Below, piece after piece: positions 16,033 through 18,508 of a stretch of 18,508 bases of DNA. Where the stretch lies: the NCBI GenBank assembly GCA_023266415.1, contig JAHFQG010000009.1, positions 1-18,508 of the forward strand, read 5' to 3'. The notes under the pieces were generated by a model. The model was not told the origin of the DNA and did not search any database. It saw only the letters and a list, made by a program, of their open reading frames with translations. The stretch comes from Francisellaceae bacterium (GTDB lineage Bacteria > Pseudomonadota > Gammaproteobacteria > Berkiellales > Berkiellaceae). The first letter of the stretch is position 1, and each line of letters starts with the position of its first letter. Both the position numbers and the translations under genes were made by a program.

Positions 16033-18268
16033 CATACACATCGATGGTAAAGTGGTTGAAGCGGAACCCGGAGCCATGATTATCGAAGCAGCCGATAAAG
16101 CCGGATTTCGTATCCCTCGATTTTGCTATCATAAAAAATTATCAGTGGCAGCTAATTGCCGTATGTGCCTTGTGGACGTGGGAAATGCGCCCAAACCACT
16201 ACCCGCCTGCGCTACCCCTGTGTCAGATGGTATGGTTATCCACACCCGCTCCCCCAAAGCCATTGAAGCCCAAAAATCAGTCATGGAATTTTTACTCATT
16301 AATCACCCCTTAGATTGCCCCATTTGTGATCAGGGTGGTGAATGTGAATTACAAGATGTGGCCATGGGGTACGGGAGCGATGTCTCTCGCTTCAACGAAG
16401 GTAAACGAGCCGTTGCGGATAAAAATTTAGGCCCTCTCATTGCCACCGACATGACACGCTGCATTCACTGTACCCGCTGTGTCCGATTCGGAAAAGAGGT
16501 GGCGGGTGTGCGCGAGTTGGGCCTCACAGGACGCGGGGAACACGTCGAAATTGGCACGTTTATTGAACAAGCAGTTACGTCTGAATTATCGGGCAATGTC
16601 ATTGATGTGTGCCCAGTTGGCGCATTAACTTCAAAACCTTTCCGCTTCAAGGCCAGAGCCTGGGAACTCATGCAACGCACCGGCGTTGCTGCCCATGACG
16701 CCTTGGGTTCCAATGTATATTGGCATGTATACCAGGGGCAAATATTGCGCGTGGTGCCCCGCGAAAACGAAGCCATCAACCAAGTGTGGTTGTCTGACCG
16801 TGATCGCTTCAGCTATCAAGGATTTCGCAGCATCGATCGCCTTTCTCATCCCCAAGTGCGCGACCACGGTGTTTTTAAAACCGTATCCTGGGCAGACGCC
16901 CTCACGCAAGTGGCAGCTCAGGTTCATAAAACACACCAAGAATACGGCGGAGAAGCAATCGCTGCCCTCATTTCCCCTAATGAAACCACTGAAGTTTGTT
17001 ACTTAACTCAGAAAGTATTGCGCCAGTTGGGTTCCTCCAACATCGATCACCGCTTAAAACAACAAGATTTTCGCACCGAACAACAAGAGTTGCTGTTTCC
17101 TGCCTTCGGACTCCCCTTATCCGACATAGCAGAACAGGATTGGATAGTGCTCATTGGCAGCGATATCCAACGAGAACAACCCCTCTTAAGCGCCCGATTG
17201 TTTCAAGCAACTACTCAAAAAACACAGATTATTACCATCAATCCCGTAAATTTTCCTTTTGCTTTTCCCGTTACCCATCACTGTACCCCGGCCAGAGGAG
17301 AACTGTCACGCGCTTTGGCAGGTATTGTGCAACCCACAACCCCAGAACAACAAGTTATCGCAAATGCTCTCCACTCCGGACAAAAAATCCATTGGATTTT
17401 AGGCCAATTAGCCTTGAGTCACCCCGATTGGAGTGCTATCCAACAACTGACCCAATTATTGGCAGGACAATTTGGATCTTCGTGGGGGATATTATCCCCC
17501 GGGGCCAATGCCGCTGGGGCCGCTTTGGCCGGCGCTTTGCCCCACCGAGGCCCCATGGGACAAAAAATACCCGCCGGGCGTAACATCCATACTATGATGC
17601 AAACCGGGCAAAAACTCTTTTTCTTAAATAACCTAGAACCCGAACTAGATACCATTTACGATACAGAATTGTTGGAACGCCTCAAAGAAGCGGATTGTGT
17701 GATAGCCCTCACCCCCTATTTAACCCCCCAATTACTCGAATATGCCGATATTATCCTGCCCACCACCGTGGTAAGTGAAACCGCTGGCACCTTTGTAAAC
17801 ACCGAAGGTATTTGGCAAACTTTCCAAGCGGCCACCCTCCCTTTTAAAGATTCTAAACCTGCCTGGAAAATTTGGGTAACACTCGGGCAATTGTTAGCAT
17901 TAGACGGATTTTCGTATGAAACCACAGATGCTATTCTGACCGAACTCAGATCTCACCCCATTGTGCCCGTGTGTATTGAAACCCCTAATGACAATGTGAA
18001 CGTGTGGATCCCCCCTGCCGGTGAAGGCTTGGTGTGGGTAGCCCCCGATGCCCTATACAGCACAGATAATGTGGTTCGTCGCGCCAGTGCCCTACAAGCC
18101 ATGCAAGGGCCCATCGAAGCCCGCGTGAACGCCAAAACGGCTCAACGCTACGGTGGCACAGTCGATGAACGTGTGCCCGATGGCGTGGTGTGGATGCCAC
18201 GGGGTACCCTCAAAACGACGGGCCTTGGCAGATCTTATGGGCTGTTGAAGGAGCTTCCTAATGCATGA
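16025..18268 (+). CDS. nuoG: NADH-quinone oxidoreductase subunit G (75 kDa)
   Basis: NuoG carries the long electron wire of the peripheral arm. It has 747 residues, shorter than the 908 of E. coli. Ligands in order: 2Fe-2S N1b with C34, C45, C48 and C62; 4Fe-4S N5 with H94, C98, C101 and C107 ([14 protein letters not shown]); and 4Fe-4S N4 with C146, C149, C152 (CIHCTRC) and C196 (VCPVGAL). The N7 cysteines found in E. coli are absent: the corresponding stretch reads [16 protein letters not shown]. The following molybdopterin-oxidoreductase-like domain (from about residue 220) is divergent and presumably has no cofactor. The gene overlaps nuoF and nuoH by 8 bases each. Confidence 0.96.
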   Translation: MVSIHIDGKVVEAEPGAMIIEAADKAGFRIPRFCYHKKLSVAANCRMCLVDVGNAPKPLPACATPVSDGMVIHTRSPKAIEAQKSVMEFLLINHPLDCPICDQGGECELQDVAMGYGSDVSRFNEGKRAVADKNLGPLIATDMTRCIHCTRCVRFGKEVAGVRELGLTGRGEHVEIGTFIEQAVTSELSGNVIDVCPVGALTSKPFRFKARAWELMQRTGVAAHDALGSNVYWHVYQGQILRVVPRENEAINQVWLSDRDRFSYQGFRSIDRLSHPQVRDHGVFKTVSWADALTQVAAQVHKTHQEYGGEAIAALISPNETTEVCYLTQKVLRQLGSSNIDHRLKQQDFRTEQQELLFPAFGLPLSDIAEQDWIVLIGSDIQREQPLLSARLFQATTQKTQIITINPVNFPFAFPVTHHCTPARGELSRALAGIVQPTTPEQQVIANALHSGQKIHWILGQLALSHPDWSAIQQLTQLLAGQFGSSWGILSPGANAAGAALAGALPHRGPMGQKIPAGRNIHTMMQTGQKLFFLNNLEPELDTIYDTELLERLKEADCVIALTPYLTPQLLEYADIILPTTVVSETAGTFVNTEGIWQTFQAATLPFKDSKPAWKIWVTLGQLLALDGFSYETTDAILTELRSHPIVPVCIETPNDNVNVWIPPAGEGLVWVAPDALYSTDNVVRRASALQAMQGPIEARVNAKTAQRYGGTVDERVPDGVVWMPRGTLKTTGLGRSYGLLKELPNA
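18248..18253 (+). promoter_or_regulatory. Ribosome binding site for nuoH
   Basis: AAGGAG lies 7 bases before the ATG at 18261, inside the end of nuoG. It favours this ATG over a second one at 18265, which is also in a different frame. Confidence 0.7.
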
Positions 18269-18508
18269 AGCATGGCTTGTACTCCTCTGGACCATCGCCA
18301 AAATTGCACTACTCCTTGTGCCTTTGTTAGGCATTGTGGCCTATACCACGTTCGCAGAACGTAAACTTATCGGCTATATGCAAGCTCGATTGGGGCCCAA
18401 TCGAGTTGGGCCCGCAGGCTGGTTGCAGCCCATCGCGGATGCGGTGAAATTACTGTTTAAAGAAGTGATTTTACCCCAAAAATCCAACCGATTTTTATAC
18501 ATTATTGC
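18261..18508 (+). CDS. nuoH: NADH-quinone oxidoreductase subunit H, N-terminal part (3' end outside window)
   Basis: NuoH is the membrane subunit next to the quinone entry of complex I. Eighty-two residues are visible, and the frame stays open to the window edge. The first membrane segment ([20 protein letters not shown]) is followed by the conserved motif [20 protein letters not shown] and [20 protein letters not shown], both diagnostic. The start at 18261 has AAGGAG 7 bases upstream and overlaps nuoG by 8 bases (ATGCATGA). The rest of the gene, and presumably nuoI to nuoN, lies beyond the window. Confidence 0.96.
   Translation, partial: MHEAWLVLLWTIAKIALLLVPLLGIVAYTTFAERKLIGYMQARLGPNRVGPAGWLQPIADAVKLLFKEVILPQKSNRFLYII

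Overview
The window is a gene-dense stretch of a gammaproteobacterial chromosome. The gene order carA-carB-greA / yhbY / rlmE-ftsH-glmM-tpiA-secG / tRNA-Leu(GAG) / nuoA-H is the familiar gammaproteobacterial arrangement. Separate nuoC and nuoD, and a NuoG without the N7 cluster cysteines, point towards Legionella/Coxiella-type relatives rather than Enterobacteriaceae. That lineage placement is an inference from order and protein resemblance, not a phylogeny. No mobile element, CRISPR array or rRNA gene was seen.

Region 1 (1-6126, + strand) starts with the C-terminal glutaminase half of carA, then carB and greA. These are followed by three genes I do not recognise (4169-4537, 4557-5366, 5359-6126). 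The three have good ribosome binding sites and lower GC than their neighbours, and the last two are translationally coupled. They are the only accessory-looking content in the window.

Region 2 (6127-6489) holds yhbY on the minus strand. It converges with the third unknown gene over a 6-base gap and is divergent from rlmE. Homology shows that yhbY extends 16 codons upstream of its only conventional start codon, and the best-aligned start is a rare ATT. The divergent gap carries a 7-bp GC-rich palindrome.

Region 3 (6490-11364, + strand) is rlmE-ftsH-glmM-tpiA-secG: rRNA methylation, membrane proteolysis, peptidoglycan precursor synthesis, glycolysis and protein secretion. folP, which lies between ftsH and glmM in E. 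coli, is absent here, and ftsH and glmM overlap by 20 bases. TpiA is about 17 residues shorter than usual between its catalytic His and Glu. glmM contains a run of 12 C.

Region 4 (11365-18508, + strand) is a structured leader, tRNA-Leu(GAG) and the respiratory complex I operon nuoA to nuoH (nuoH cut by the window edge). The tRNA ends 19 bases before nuoA. Every nuo junction in view overlaps by 4, 8 or 10 bases, suggesting one translationally coupled transcript.

There is no stretch over 300 bases without a gene. The longest non-protein interval is 11365-11535, which holds the leader and the tRNA.
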